In this document: positions 53,783-63,481 of the stretch, in pieces
Layout of the letters: every line of letters starts with the position of its first letter
Numbering within the stretch: the stretch's first letter is position 1
Source of the DNA: Phycisphaerae bacterium
GTDB taxonomy: Bacteria; Planctomycetota; Phycisphaerae; Phycisphaerales; UBA1924
Assembly: GCA_016794925.1 (NCBI GenBank)
Contig: JAEUIW010000013.1
Location: forward strand, 39,586-103,585
Reading direction: 5' to 3'
Length of the DNA: 64,000 nt
Notes under the pieces: model-generated
Told to the model about the DNA's origin: nothing
What the model saw: only the letters and a program-made list of their open reading frames with translations
The model's database searches: none
Made by a program: the position numbers and the translations under genes

Positions 53783-54862
53783 ATGCGAACCCGCGCGTGG
53801 CTCATGGGTGTGTCGATCGCGATCGCGGCCGGAGCGAACGTGGCGATTGGGGGCGCCGGGCGTGCCGCGCCCCCACCGGAGGTGACCGAGCCGGTCCCGA
53901 CGCCGTCCGTGACGCGGGGTCTGCTCGATGAGGCGGCCCGGCTTCGCCCCTTGGTGTCCGGCGCCGCGGCGCAGTCGTTCCTCGACGCGGTGCCCGCGCT
54001 GATCGAGCCCGAGCCCGCGGCGCGGGTCGTGTACCGCAACCGCGAAAAAGGCCTGGCGCTGTCGGAGACCGAGTGGACGGCGCTGCCGGAGACGGAGCGC
54101 GGCGCATTCCAGCGGCGCGAGTACGACGCGAAGTTCTACTACCACACCGGCTACGGATCGCCCCTGGTTGTCGCGCGGGCGCTGGACCTGGCCGCGACGC
54201 GAACCGGACGACGCTCATTCACCGGGGCCCGCGTGCTGGAATTCGGGTACGGGAGCATCGGCCAGGGCCGCGTGCTGGCGTCGCTCGGCGCGGAGTATGT
54301 CGGCGTGGAGGTGGAACCGGTCTTCCGGGTGCTGTACGCGTTCCCCGGCGACACCGGGGTGGTGCCGGGCCACGCCGGCGGACCCGCCGGCAGCCTGCGC
54401 CTTCTCAGCGGGCGGTGGCCGGCCGAGGAGCGCCTCGCCGCGGAGGCCGGCCAGGGGTTCGACCTCTTCATCTCCAAGAACACGCTCAAGCTCGGCTACA
54501 TCCACCCGCGGCGCGAGGCCGACGAGCGGATGCTCGTGAAACTGGGGGTGGACGATGAGGCGTTCGTGCGCGCGGTGTTCCGCGTGCTGCGGCCCGGCGG
54601 GGCCATGATGGTCTACAACATCTGCCCCGCGCCCGCCCCGCCGGACAAACCGTACATCCCATGGGCCGACGGCGAATTCCCCTTCGCGCGCGAACTGATC
54701 GAGCGCGCCGGATTCGAGGTCCTCGCGTGGGACGAGGACGACACCGACGGGGCGCTCCGCTACTTCGCCGCGCTCGATTACCTCGATGGCGCACCCATCG
54801 ACGAGGCACGGAAAGACTATCGCGTCTGGTGGACCCTGCTGCGCAAGCCGGAGGGGAAGTGA
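53783..54862 (+). CDS. Secreted protein with a methyltransferase-like fold
   Basis: The 359-residue protein has an N-terminal signal-type segment (TRAWLMGVSIAIAAGANVA), which is unexpected for a SAM enzyme. It then carries a region resembling motif I of class I methyltransferases (ARVLEFGYGSIGQGRVLASL) followed by YVGVEVEP and a later PGGAMMVYNICPAP. Enough of the fold is visible to call it methyltransferase-like, but SAM is not normally available outside the cytoplasm. It may be a retargeted or inactive domain. It shares an ATG/TGA overlap with the downstream alkyltransferase gene. Confidence 0.7.
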   Translation: MRTRAWLMGVSIAIAAGANVAIGGAGRAAPPPEVTEPVPTPSVTRGLLDEAARLRPLVSGAAAQSFLDAVPALIEPEPAARVVYRNREKGLALSETEWTALPETERGAFQRREYDAKFYYHTGYGSPLVVARALDLAATRTGRRSFTGARVLEFGYGSIGQGRVLASLGAEYVGVEVEPVFRVLYAFPGDTGVVPGHAGGPAGSLRLLSGRWPAEERLAAEAGQGFDLFISKNTLKLGYIHPRREADERMLVKLGVDDEAFVRAVFRVLRPGGAMMVYNICPAPAPPDKPYIPWADGEFPFARELIERAGFEVLAWDEDDTDGALRYFAALDYLDGAPIDEARKDYRVWWTLLRKPEGK

Positions 54863-55497
54863 TGCCGAGCACGCGCCACGCGGAACACTCCGCGGCCCGG
54901 AGCCGCGCGCGGGGGGGGCGGGACCCGCGCATGACCACCCACCTCGGACCCGGCGAGGCGCGGCTCATCACGGACTCGCCCCTCGGGCGGCTGGTCGTCA
55001 TCGCCTCCGAGCGGGGCGTCCGGGCGTGCGGGTTCGTCAGCCCGGTGCTCGCGGACGACGCCCCCGACGGCGGGGCCGGGGACGGGCCCGACCCGTCCCG
55101 TGCTGCCGCGCGCGCGGTCGCGGTCCGTGCCGCCGCGGAGCTGGCCGAGTATTTCGCGGGCGAGCGCCGCGTCTTCGACGTCCCGCTGGACCTGCGCGGC
55201 ACGCCGTTTCAGGTCGCCGCGTGGCGGGCACTGCGGGAGATTCCTTTCGGCGTCACGGTCTCGTACGGAGAGCAGGCCCGCCGGCTGGGCTTGCCCAACG
55301 CCACACGAGCGGTCGGCGCCGCCAACGGCGCGAACTGCGTCGGCATCATCGTCCCGTGCCACCGTGTCCTCGATTCACGCGGCGGGCTCCACGGCTACGG
55401 CGGCGGACTGTGGCGGAAGCAGAAACTCCTCGAGCTCGAAGGCGCGGCGTTCCGTACCGTGGATGCGGCGGCGACATCGAACCTGTTTTCGGCGTGA
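54862..55497 (+). CDS. ogt: Methylated-DNA--protein-cysteine S-methyltransferase (Ogt/MGMT)
   Basis: This suicide repair protein removes alkyl groups from O6-alkylguanine and O4-alkylthymine. The 211-residue protein has an N-terminal ribonuclease-H-like region (ITDSPLGRLVVIASERGVRA), the helix-turn-helix segment REIPFGVTVSYGEQARRLGL and the active site IIVPCHRVLDSRGGLHGYGG. The Cys in PCHR is the acceptor. The length is normal. The ATG overlaps the preceding stop. Confidence 0.95.
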   Translation: MPSTRHAEHSAARSRARGGRDPRMTTHLGPGEARLITDSPLGRLVVIASERGVRACGFVSPVLADDAPDGGAGDGPDPSRAAARAVAVRAAAELAEYFAGERRVFDVPLDLRGTPFQVAAWRALREIPFGVTVSYGEQARRLGLPNATRAVGAANGANCVGIIVPCHRVLDSRGGLHGYGGGLWRKQKLLELEGAAFRTVDAAATSNLFSA

Positions 55498-55724
55498 GCG
55501 TGCGCCGCGCGAGCCTCACGCCCGATCAGCGGATTCCGTCGCGATCACCACGACACCCCGTTGTGGTGGCGTACGCACGAGGCGCACGAGCCGCCACGTG
55601 CCCGGCATAAACCCATCAACGACAGCATGTTGCGCGGGCGGTCACACGGATTGCAACCAGAGTGAGAATCTCCGGGTGTGATTTATCGTTTTGAGCCGAA
55701 AGGTTGAAATACCTCCCGTGCCAT

Positions 55725-55738
55725 TCAACCATGGTTGA
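55725..55738. promoter_or_regulatory. 14 bp palindrome over the Fic start codon
   Basis: TCAACCATGGTTGA is a perfect palindrome whose centre contains the ATG at 55731. It is a good candidate operator or RNA hairpin for autoregulation of the Fic gene. Confidence 0.5.
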
Positions 55739-56945
55739 GATCATGCGTGACAGCGATTTTCAGGACCGAACCACGGGCGAGCTGGTTCGAACCGTCTTTG
55801 TGGAGCGCACGCAGGACGGTTCTTCTCGGACCATCAACGGTCTGGCGTTCGTGCCTCGTCCGCTTCCGCCGGGCCTCGACCCGGTGACGCTCACGGGCAA
55901 GTTGTACGACGTGCTCGACGCGGCGAAGACCAGCCTGCTGCGGCTCGAAGCCAAGGTTGAGTCGCTGCCGAGCAAGACCGCGCTGCTGGCCTCGATGCGG
56001 GCGCGGGAGGCGCAGTCGTCATCGAAAATCGAGAACACGGTCGCGACGCTGCGCGACATCGCGATGGCGGCCGCCGAAGCGGAGCGAGCCCCGAGCGAAG
56101 CCGTCGAGGTGCTCCGCAATCGGCGCGCGATCGAGGCCGGCCTGCGCTCGAAGCTGCCGGTCTCAATCCGGTTGGTGTGCGAGATGCACGCGGTGCTGAT
56201 CGACGCGCCGGGAAAACGCCCCGGAACGTTGCGGGATATCCAGGCGTATATCGGCGACGAGGAACGAGGCTTCGGCCGTGCCCGGTTCGTGCCCCCCCCG
56301 CCGGACCGTATAGGCGAGTGCATGAAGCAATGGGAGTTGTTCGTCAATCCCGGCGCGTTGAACGCGCCGCGGCGGCCCCGGCTGCCCGATCTGGTCGAGT
56401 TGGCCTTCGCCCACTACCAGTTCGAGGCCATCCACCCGTTCAGCGACGGGAACGGCCGCCTGGGCCGGGCGCTGGTCAACGTCACGCCGGTCAAGAACGG
56501 CCTCCTGCGCCAGCCGGTCTGCAACATCAGCGATTGGGTTCACGAGCGCCGGCAGGAGTACTACGACGGCCTGCTGCGCGTCAGCACCCACGGCGACTGG
56601 GAAGGGTGGGCGCGGTTCTTTTGCCTCGCCCTGAAGGAGCAGGCCGAGCAGGACCTGCGCCGCGCCGATCATGTCGCCGGGCTGCACGAACGGTACATGC
56701 TGCTGGTCACGCGGCGTCGGAACAGCATCATGCTGACCAAGCTCATCGATCGGCTCTTCGAGAATCCGGCCGTCACCGTTACCGGCGCCGCCTCGGTGAT
56801 GGGGGTGTCCTACACCGCCGCCAAACGCCACATCGATTACCTGCTGGCGCGACGTGTGCTGCGGCCGGCCGATGCGAGGGAATACGCGAAGGTGTTCATC
56901 GCGCCGGAGATCATCAGAGCCATCCGCGGCCCCGGCGAGGATTGA
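55731..56945 (+). CDS. Fic-domain AMPylase with inhibitory motif and winged-helix C-terminus
   Basis: Fic proteins add AMP to target hydroxyls. The 404-residue protein has the catalytic motif HPFSDGNGRLGRAL near residue 237, which keeps His, the anion-hole Asn and Arg. The flap precursor RLPDLVELAFAHYQ is also present. Upstream, QSSSKIENTVATLRD matches the class II inhibitory motif (S/T)xxxE(G/N), so activity is self-restrained. The C-terminal 60 residues (VTGAASVMGVSYTAAKRHID) look like a winged helix, as in Fic regulators. A perfect palindrome overlaps the start codon. It is full length and probably host-encoded. Confidence 0.94.
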   Translation: MVEIMRDSDFQDRTTGELVRTVFVERTQDGSSRTINGLAFVPRPLPPGLDPVTLTGKLYDVLDAAKTSLLRLEAKVESLPSKTALLASMRAREAQSSSKIENTVATLRDIAMAAAEAERAPSEAVEVLRNRRAIEAGLRSKLPVSIRLVCEMHAVLIDAPGKRPGTLRDIQAYIGDEERGFGRARFVPPPPDRIGECMKQWELFVNPGALNAPRRPRLPDLVELAFAHYQFEAIHPFSDGNGRLGRALVNVTPVKNGLLRQPVCNISDWVHERRQEYYDGLLRVSTHGDWEGWARFFCLALKEQAEQDLRRADHVAGLHERYMLLVTRRRNSIMLTKLIDRLFENPAVTVTGAASVMGVSYTAAKRHIDYLLARRVLRPADAREYAKVFIAPEIIRAIRGPGED

Positions 56946-57025
56946 CCGACGCTTGGCGTCGATCGTCGGCCGGAGCGCCCCGACGAGTTTCTCGGCCTCC
57001 GCGTGCGCCCCCCCGCCAAACTCAT

Positions 57026-57997
57026 TCACGCCAGCTTCATCGCCTTCATCATCGCCTGACCCATGTCCGCCGGGCTCATGGCCACGGTCGCGCCCGCGTC
57101 TTGCAGCGCCTTGATCTTCGAGTCCGCGGTCCCCTCACCCCCGGAGATGATCGCCCCCGCGTGCCCCATGCGCTTCCCCGGCGGTGCGGTCCGCCCGGCG
57201 ATGAACGCCGCGACCGGCTTGGTCACGTGCTGCCGCACGAACTCCGCCGCGCTCTCCTCGTCCGACCCGCCGATCTCGCCGATCATGAGGATCGCGTCGG
57301 TGTGCGGGTCGTTCTGGAACAGACGCAGGCAGTCGATGTGGTTGAGCCCGCGCACCGGGTCGCCCCCGATCCCCACGCAGGTGGACTGCGCCAGGCCCAG
57401 CCGGCTCGTCTGCCACACCGCCTCGTACGTCAGCGTCCCCGACCGCGACACGATCCCCACGCTCTTGCGCAGACGCGCCTGCGTCACGTGCGTGTGGATG
57501 TAGCCGGGCATGATCCCGATCTTGCACCCGGCGCTGGTGTACGGGTTGGACGCCGAATCGCCCCCGCCCGTCTTCGGCCCCGGCGTGATCACGCCCGGGC
57601 AGTTCGGGCCGATGAGCGTGATCTGCTCCCCCGGCGGCGCCGTGTTGTTCATCTCGTCCAGCACCGCGCGGACCTTGATCATGTCCTGCACCGGCACGCC
57701 CTCCGTGATGCAGCAGATCACCTTCACCTCGGCCGCCGCGGCTTCAAGGATCGCGTCCGCCGCGAACGCCGGCGGCACGAAGATCATCGTCGCGTCCGCC
57801 TGCGTGGCGCGCACCGCCTGATCCACCGTGTCGAAGATGGGAAGATTGTTCGGGTCCTTTGTGCCGCCCTTTCCGGGGGTCACGCCGCCGACGAGACGGG
57901 TCCCGTAGTGCAGGCACCCCTTGGTGTGCTGGGCCCCGAAAGCCCCGGTGATGCCCTGGCAGATGACGCGCGTCTCGGCGTTCACGAGGATCGACAT
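57026..57997 (-). CDS. sucD: Succinate-CoA ligase, alpha subunit
   Basis: The enzyme forms succinate and ATP or GTP from succinyl-CoA in the TCA cycle together with the beta subunit SucC. The 323-residue protein has the CoA-binding Rossmann motif [15 protein letters not shown], the segment [13 protein letters not shown] and the phosphohistidine region with [19 protein letters not shown]. His is present in MGHAG. No sucC lies next to it here; the convergent neighbour is the Fic gene. The start at 57997 is the conserved one for the family; the extended frame is a shadow. Confidence 0.95.
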   Translation of the reverse strand: MSILVNAETRVICQGITGAFGAQHTKGCLHYGTRLVGGVTPGKGGTKDPNNLPIFDTVDQAVRATQADATMIFVPPAFAADAILEAAAAEVKVICCITEGVPVQDMIKVRAVLDEMNNTAPPGEQITLIGPNCPGVITPGPKTGGGDSASNPYTSAGCKIGIMPGYIHTHVTQARLRKSVGIVSRSGTLTYEAVWQTSRLGLAQSTCVGIGGDPVRGLNHIDCLRLFQNDPHTDAILMIGEIGGSDEESAAEFVRQHVTKPVAAFIAGRTAPPGKRMGHAGAIISGGEGTADSKIKALQDAGATVAMSPADMGQAMMKAMKLA

Positions 57998-58101
57998 AGG
58001 GCCCAAGGGTAGCGGCGGGCCCCGCGCCGGACGACGCGGCGCGCGCCCCGCGTCGTCCATCGGCCCCCGGCCCACGCGCCGTCCTCACGTACACTTCACG
58101 C

Positions 58102-59265
58102 ATGATCAGCCGTCCCCAGTTCGCCCGTCGCGTCGCCGCGTCCGCCCTCCTGCTGTCCGCGGCGTGCCTCGCCGGTTGCGTCGCGGTCGCGCGAGACCTC
58201 CCCGTCGCCAAGGGACGCATGGAGCCGGTCGCCCGCTCCGATGGCTACCAGTGGACCGGGCTGGCCATCTCGCGCTCCGGGAGGATGTTCGCGTCCTTCC
58301 CGCGCTGGAACGAGCCCTTCGCCTCATCCGTCGTCGAGCTGCGCCGCGACGGCGCTTGGGCCCCCTTTCCCAACGAGGCCTGGAACCGCTGGAACCCGGC
58401 CGACACCGCCGGCGCGCCCTCCCATTGGGTCTGCGTCCAATCCGTCTACATCGACCGCGGCGACCGCCTCTGGGTGCTCGACCCCGGCTCGCCGCGCATG
58501 CAGGGCGTGATCCGCGGCGGGGCCAAGCTCGTTCAGTTCGACCTCACCAACGACCGCGCCCAGCGCACCATCATCTTCGACGAACAGGCCGCCCCCGCCG
58601 GCAGCTACCTCAACGACGTGCGCATCGACACGGCCCGTGACTTCGCGTACATCACGGATTCCGGCCTGGGCGCGATCGTGGTCATCGACCTGCGCACCAA
58701 CGTCGCCCGCCGCCTGCTCGGCGGACACTACTCGACGCAGGCCGAGCCGATCGACCTGACCGTCGAGGGACGCGCGTTGGTCAAGGGCGACGGCACGCCC
58801 CTCCGCGTCCACGCCGACGGCATCGCCCTCGACGCCCAGGGCGACTACCTCTATTACCAGGCCCTCACCGGCCGCACGCTCTACCGCGTCCCCACCTCGG
58901 TCCTGCGCGATCCGACCCTCGAGCCCTACCAGGTGGCCAACGCCGTGCAGCGCCTCGGCGCCACGGTCGCCACCGACGGCATGGAAATCGATGACGCGGG
59001 CAACGTGTACTTCACGGCGTTCGAACGCGACGCCATCGTCGCCCGCAGGCCCGACGGCACGCTCGTGGACGTGGCCGTCGACCCGCGCCTGAGCTGGCCC
59101 GACACGCTGGCCTTCGGGCCGCAGGGTTACCTCTACGTCACCACCGCCCAGATCAACCGCACCCCGTGGTTCAAGGGCAACCTCTCGATGCCCGCGTCGC
59201 CGTACTACATCCTCAAGACCGCGCCCCTGGGCAAGGCTGTGCCCACGACCGCCGATCCCGGGTAA
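58102..59265 (+). CDS. Lipoprotein of the MRJP/Yellow or SMP-30-like six-bladed propeller type
   Basis: The 387-residue precursor has a lipobox in CLAGC about residue 25. The mature part has repeating propeller-type segments: VQSVYIDRGDRLWVLDPGSP, SYLNDVRIDTARDFAYITDS, HADGIALDAQGDYLYYQALT and DTLAFGPQGYLYVTTAQI. This order and spacing match the MRJP/Yellow family, close to gluconolactonase-like SMP-30 folds. Substrate and activity are unknown. It is divergent from sucD over 104 bases. Confidence 0.85.
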   Translation: MISRPQFARRVAASALLLSAACLAGCVAVARDLPVAKGRMEPVARSDGYQWTGLAISRSGRMFASFPRWNEPFASSVVELRRDGAWAPFPNEAWNRWNPADTAGAPSHWVCVQSVYIDRGDRLWVLDPGSPRMQGVIRGGAKLVQFDLTNDRAQRTIIFDEQAAPAGSYLNDVRIDTARDFAYITDSGLGAIVVIDLRTNVARRLLGGHYSTQAEPIDLTVEGRALVKGDGTPLRVHADGIALDAQGDYLYYQALTGRTLYRVPTSVLRDPTLEPYQVANAVQRLGATVATDGMEIDDAGNVYFTAFERDAIVARRPDGTLVDVAVDPRLSWPDTLAFGPQGYLYVTTAQINRTPWFKGNLSMPASPYYILKTAPLGKAVPTTADPG

Positions 59266-59299
59266 CGCTCCTCCCCCCGCGCCCCCCCGCGCCCCTCCC

Positions 59300-61009
59300 T
59301 CAGAACCGCCGCTCACCTTCCGCGTGGTGCTGCCGCGACTGCGCCGTCTCCGACGGATCGACCCCCGGCGTGAGGTCCGCCGGCAGGATCACCGTGAACG
59401 TCGCGCCCCGCCCCGGCGCCGACTCCACCTTGATCCGTCCCCCGTGCTGCTCGATGATCCGCTTCGTCACCGTTAGGCCCAGACCCGTCCCCCGCGTGCC
59501 CTTGGTCGAGAAGAACGGCTCGAACAGCCGCGGCATGGCCTCGGGCGCGATCCCCGGCCCGTTGTCGATCACGTCCACGTGCAGCTCCGCGTGCGTGCGC
59601 CCCCGACGCGGGTCCGCCGCGTGGTACGTGGCCCGCACCGTCACCGTGCCCGTCCGCGCGTCCACCGCCTCCACGGCGTTGGCCATCAGGTTCATGAACG
59701 CCTGGTGGACCTGGCCCGGATCGACCGACAACGGCGGCATCTCGCTCTCGGCGTCCACGATCAGCGCCACCTGCCGGTTCACGCACTGGTCGTGTAGCAG
59801 CTCCGCGCAGTCGTTCAGCAGCGACCCGATCTTCGTCAGCTCCACCTCCAGCGTCCGCGGCCGCGAGTACGCCAGCATGTTCATCGTCAGCCCGATGATC
59901 CGGTCCAGGTTCCGCTTCAGGATCGACCAGCCCCCCCGCGCCACCTTCAGGTCGTCCTTCTTCAGCCCCATCTCCACCACGTCCGCCCCGCCCCGCAGCC
60001 CCTGCAGGATGTTCTTGATGCTGTGCGACAGGCTGGCGACGGTCTCCCCGATCGCCGCCAGGCGTTCGCCCCGCAGCTTCTCCACGTAAAGGTCCGCGTT
60101 GGCCAGGGCCAGGCCCGTGTGCTGACCGATCGCGTTCATCAGCGCCAGCTGCTCCGCCGTGAACGTGTAGTTCGCGATCGACGAGTCGATGTAGATGGCC
60201 CCGTACGTGTGCTCCCGGAACCGGATCGGCGAGCAGATCGCCGAGCGGATGTGCAGCAGGTGCACCGAGTCCCCCTTCGTGAAGCGCGGATCGTTCATCG
60301 CGTTGCTGCTCAGCACGCCCTCGCCCTTGCGCAGCGCCAGCTGCAGGATCGTCCGCGAGACCCCCAGCCGCTCCTCGTCCCCCTCCTTCGCCCGGGCCCG
60401 CGCGTCCCGGTGACGCACCACCACCGGCGCGATCTCGTCCGCGTGCTGCGCGTCCGGCGTCAGCACGATGAACCCCCGCTCCGGCCGGAACTCGTTGAAC
60501 ACCAGGTCCATCACGCTCCGCAGCAACGCCGGGCGGTCCGTCAGCTGCGACGTCAGCTGCACCAGCCGGTACACCACCCGCAGGTGCTCCGCCGCCGCCT
60601 GCCGCGGCTCGGGCTCCGCCAGCACGATCGAGTCCTCGTTGCTCGGCATCACCCGCTCCACCGACGCGTCCAACTGGTCCGGACGCAGCAGCCGGATCCG
60701 GTTCCGCTCGTCCTCCGCGCTCGCGCGCCCGAACACGAACAGCGTCGCCCCCGTCCGGATCTGGTCCCCCAGCCGCAGCGGCGTCCGCCCCGAGATCCGC
60801 ACCCCGTTCACGTAGGTCCCGTTCTGCGACTGCAGGTCGCGGATGTACCACTCCCCGTCGTCGGGCGTCAGCTCCGCGTGACGACGCGACACCGTCGTGT
60901 CCGTGATCGGCAGCGCCTCGCTCGAACGCCCCACCAGCTGCGGCTGATGGTCCGGCAGTTCGTACACCTTGTCCTTGTCCGGGCCCTGGATGACCGTCAG
61001 CACCAGCAT
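59300..61009 (-). CDS. FHA-GAF sensor histidine kinase
   Basis: The 569-residue protein has three parts. Residues 1 to about 100 form an FHA domain (LVGRSSEALPITDTTVSRRH ... SQNGTYVNGVRI), which binds phosphothreonine. A GAF domain follows (FRPERGFIVLTPDAQHAD ... ICSPIRFREHTYGAIYIDSS). The kinase core has the H-box SLSHSIKNILQGL (phosphoacceptor His), an N-box LMANAVEAVDA, G-boxes VIDNGPGIAPEAM and GLGLTVTKRIIEQHGG. There is no membrane segment, so it senses cytoplasmic signals and perhaps Ser/Thr kinase output. No partner regulator is adjacent; the receiver at 49436 is 9 kb away. The start at 61009 is the conserved FHA start. Confidence 0.93.
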   Translation of the reverse strand: MLVLTVIQGPDKDKVYELPDHQPQLVGRSSEALPITDTTVSRRHAELTPDDGEWYIRDLQSQNGTYVNGVRISGRTPLRLGDQIRTGATLFVFGRASAEDERNRIRLLRPDQLDASVERVMPSNEDSIVLAEPEPRQAAAEHLRVVYRLVQLTSQLTDRPALLRSVMDLVFNEFRPERGFIVLTPDAQHADEIAPVVVRHRDARARAKEGDEERLGVSRTILQLALRKGEGVLSSNAMNDPRFTKGDSVHLLHIRSAICSPIRFREHTYGAIYIDSSIANYTFTAEQLALMNAIGQHTGLALANADLYVEKLRGERLAAIGETVASLSHSIKNILQGLRGGADVVEMGLKKDDLKVARGGWSILKRNLDRIIGLTMNMLAYSRPRTLEVELTKIGSLLNDCAELLHDQCVNRQVALIVDAESEMPPLSVDPGQVHQAFMNLMANAVEAVDARTGTVTVRATYHAADPRRGRTHAELHVDVIDNGPGIAPEAMPRLFEPFFSTKGTRGTGLGLTVTKRIIEQHGGRIKVESAPGRGATFTVILPADLTPGVDPSETAQSRQHHAEGERRF

Positions 61010-61281
61010 GGTTGACGATACGGCCCCCCCGGGCCGCCGGCACCGCGTGACCCCGCCGGACCGCGCTCGCCCGATCACCCCGCCGCGCGCGCGGAAATGG
61101 CCGCGCCGCCCGGCGCGCGCGAATTCGCGACGATTTTCCTCAGATCACGCCCCCGCCGTGACTTGCGCCCCGCCCCGGCGCCCGCCCGGCGCCCCCGAGA
61201 GCCGCTCCCGCGCGCGCCCCACCGCCCCGCCGCCCAAGGGTGACGGGACGCATCACCGCGTTCCGCCCACGGAGCCGCCCC

Positions 61282-62868
61282 ATGGCGTACACGCTCGAAC
61301 AGTTCGCGGACGTCCCGCTCGACGAGCCCCTGCTCCGCCACCTGCTCGACGAGCACGAACGCGCCGAACTCCCCCGCCTGAACCTCCTCTGGAGCTACTA
61401 CCGCAACCACATGGAGACGGTGGGACGCGCCCGCCGCGGCTGGAGCGCCAAGCCCTACCGCCTCGCGCAGGAACGCGGCCTGCCCGGCCGCCTCGCCTGG
61501 CTCAGCGGCGGGGGAGGGGCCCCCGCGCCGTCCTCCCTCGCCGCGCCCGGCGACGTCCCCCTCGACGATCGCGCCGCCTGGCGCCGCGAGCTGGTCATCG
61601 AGAACGACATCGCCTGGCGCATCCACGCCATGATCGACTTCATGTTCGGCAAGCCGCTCCGCTTCGCCGCCCGCGACGCCGACGCGCCCCGACGCGCCCT
61701 CGTCGAGCGCGTCCTCGAAGCCGCCTGGGAGGCCTCCGGCGGCGTGGCCCTGCTCCAGGACCTCGCCCTGCTCGGCCACGTCTACGGGCACGTGGACCTG
61801 CTCGTCCGCGCCGACCCCGCCGCCGCGATCGACCACCACGACGATCCCGTCGCCGCCGCTCGCGCCGGATCCGCACGCGTCGAGGTCGTCGAGCCCACCC
61901 GCGGCGTCGCCCTCCTCAGCGGGCGCGATTTCCGCTCCCTCGACGCCTACATCGTCCGCTCCCAGCGCGAGGGCAACGCCGTCTCCGATGCGCCGGCCTC
62001 CCCCGTCGCGGCCTGGGTGTCACGCTGGCTGCACGGGCACGCCGCCGACGCCACGCCCCGCTCCCAGCGCGAACGCGTCCGCGTCACCGAGGTCCTCTCC
62101 GCCCGCTACCGCCAGCTCTACGAGGAGCGCCTCGTCCGCGGCGAGTGGGCCGGCCCCGTGCTCATCGACGAGAGCGAGAACACCGTCAGCCCCGGACGCG
62201 TGCCCGTCGTCCACATCCAGAACGTCAGCCAGCCGTTCCGCTACGCCGGCCTGGGCGAGGTCGAGCCGCTCATCCCCCTCCAGGACGAGCTCAACACCCG
62301 CCTCACCGACCGCGCCAGCCGCGTCACCCTCCAGTCGTTCAAGATGTTCCTCGCCAAGGGCCTGGGCGCGGCCGGGCCCCTCGCCGTCGGGCCCGGGCAG
62401 GTCTGGACCACCGAGAACCCCGACGCCCAGGTGCTGCCCTTCGGCGGAGACTCCGCCGCGCCCGGCGAAGAGATCCACATCGACGAGGTGCGCCAGGCGC
62501 TCGACAAGGCCAGCGCCGTCCCGCCCCTCGCCAGCGGCGTGCTCAGCACCAAGATCGGCAACCTCACCAGCGAGAACGCCCTCCGCGTCACGCTCCAGGG
62601 CATGCTCAGCCGCACCTCGCGCAAGCGCGTCTGCTACGGACGCGGCCTGGCCGAGGCCGGCGGCCTGCTCCTCGCCGCGCTCGACGCCGCCGGCGTCTTC
62701 CGCACCACCCGGGACGAGCGCCGCATCGAGGTCGTCTGGCCCGACCCGCTCCCACGCGATGCCCGCACCGAGCTCGACGCGGCCCGGCTCAAGCTCGAAC
62801 TCGGCCTGCCCGCCCCGCGCGTCCTGGAGGAACTCGGGTACTCGGGACCGGACGCAGGGGTCATCTGA
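61282..62868 (+). CDS. Phage portal protein (SPP1 gp6-like)
   Basis: The 528-residue protein corresponds to the portal that forms the DNA-entry vertex of tailed-phage heads. It opens AYTLEQFADVPLDEPLLRHL, then LPRLNLLWSYYRNHME, VIENDIAWRIHAMIDFMFGK and LLQDLALLGHVYGHVDLLVR. Later segments include VPVVHIQNVSQPFRYAGLGE and PLIPLQDELNTRLTDRASRV. These features match the gp6-like portal family. GGAG lies 7 bases upstream of the ATG. Codon bias and GC match the host, so it is an old or well-adapted phage module. No terminase is encoded upstream. Confidence 0.88.
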   Translation: MAYTLEQFADVPLDEPLLRHLLDEHERAELPRLNLLWSYYRNHMETVGRARRGWSAKPYRLAQERGLPGRLAWLSGGGGAPAPSSLAAPGDVPLDDRAAWRRELVIENDIAWRIHAMIDFMFGKPLRFAARDADAPRRALVERVLEAAWEASGGVALLQDLALLGHVYGHVDLLVRADPAAAIDHHDDPVAAARAGSARVEVVEPTRGVALLSGRDFRSLDAYIVRSQREGNAVSDAPASPVAAWVSRWLHGHAADATPRSQRERVRVTEVLSARYRQLYEERLVRGEWAGPVLIDESENTVSPGRVPVVHIQNVSQPFRYAGLGEVEPLIPLQDELNTRLTDRASRVTLQSFKMFLAKGLGAAGPLAVGPGQVWTTENPDAQVLPFGGDSAAPGEEIHIDEVRQALDKASAVPPLASGVLSTKIGNLTSENALRVTLQGMLSRTSRKRVCYGRGLAEAGGLLLAALDAAGVFRTTRDERRIEVVWPDPLPRDARTELDAARLKLELGLPAPRVLEELGYSGPDAGVI

Positions 62869-62902
62869 ACGCGCCCCCGCGGCGCACGAAAGGAGAACGC
62901 AC

Positions 62903-63391
62903 ATGCCCGGAGAAGGTGAAGGCGAGATCGGCGGCGGCGGTGGCGGAACCCTCAATCTCGGAGCGCCAAAGCCCGACGGCGACGCCGCCGCGTCGCTCCA
63001 GGAGCGCCTCGACCGCGCCGAGGAGACCATCGAGAAGGAGCGGGCCCGCGCCGCCGCGCTCGAGAAAGACCTGGCCGCGGCCATGGACGCGCTCCGCGCC
63101 GCCGACCGACGCCGCCGCCTCGAACGCGCGCTCATGGGCCTGGGCGCCCGCGACGTGGAGGCCGCCGCCGCCCTCGTCGAGAAGAACATCGAGGGTCAGA
63201 CCGCCCCGGACCTCGGCCGCGCCGCCCGCGAACTGGCACGCCGCAGACCCGAGCTCTTCACTCGCCCCGCCGCCGGACCCGGCGTCATGGGCCCGAACGC
63301 GCCCGACCCCCGACCCGCGCACGCCGCCGGCCCCGCCGCCGCGGCCGACCGCCGCCTCGTCATGTCGTACATGCGCTCGCGCCGGGCCTGA
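62903..63391 (+). CDS. Phage scaffold-like protein
   Basis: The 162-residue protein has a Gly/Glu-rich N-terminus, a long coiled-coil-forming helix (LQERLDRAEETIEKERARAA) and a C-terminal part rich in Ala/Arg/Pro. Size, coiled coil and position between portal and capsid genes are those of phage scaffold proteins. AAAGGAGA precedes the ATG. Sequence alone does not name the family. Confidence 0.75.
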   Translation: MPGEGEGEIGGGGGGTLNLGAPKPDGDAAASLQERLDRAEETIEKERARAAALEKDLAAAMDALRAADRRRRLERALMGLGARDVEAAAALVEKNIEGQTAPDLGRAARELARRRPELFTRPAAGPGVMGPNAPDPRPAHAAGPAAAADRRLVMSYMRSRRA

Positions 63392-63481
63392 CGCCCCGCG
63401 CCCCCGCCGTCCACGCCGGCCCGGGTGTTCCGAGGCCGGCCCGTCCGCACGCTCTCGCACGCACACTGGGGAGGACCGCAC

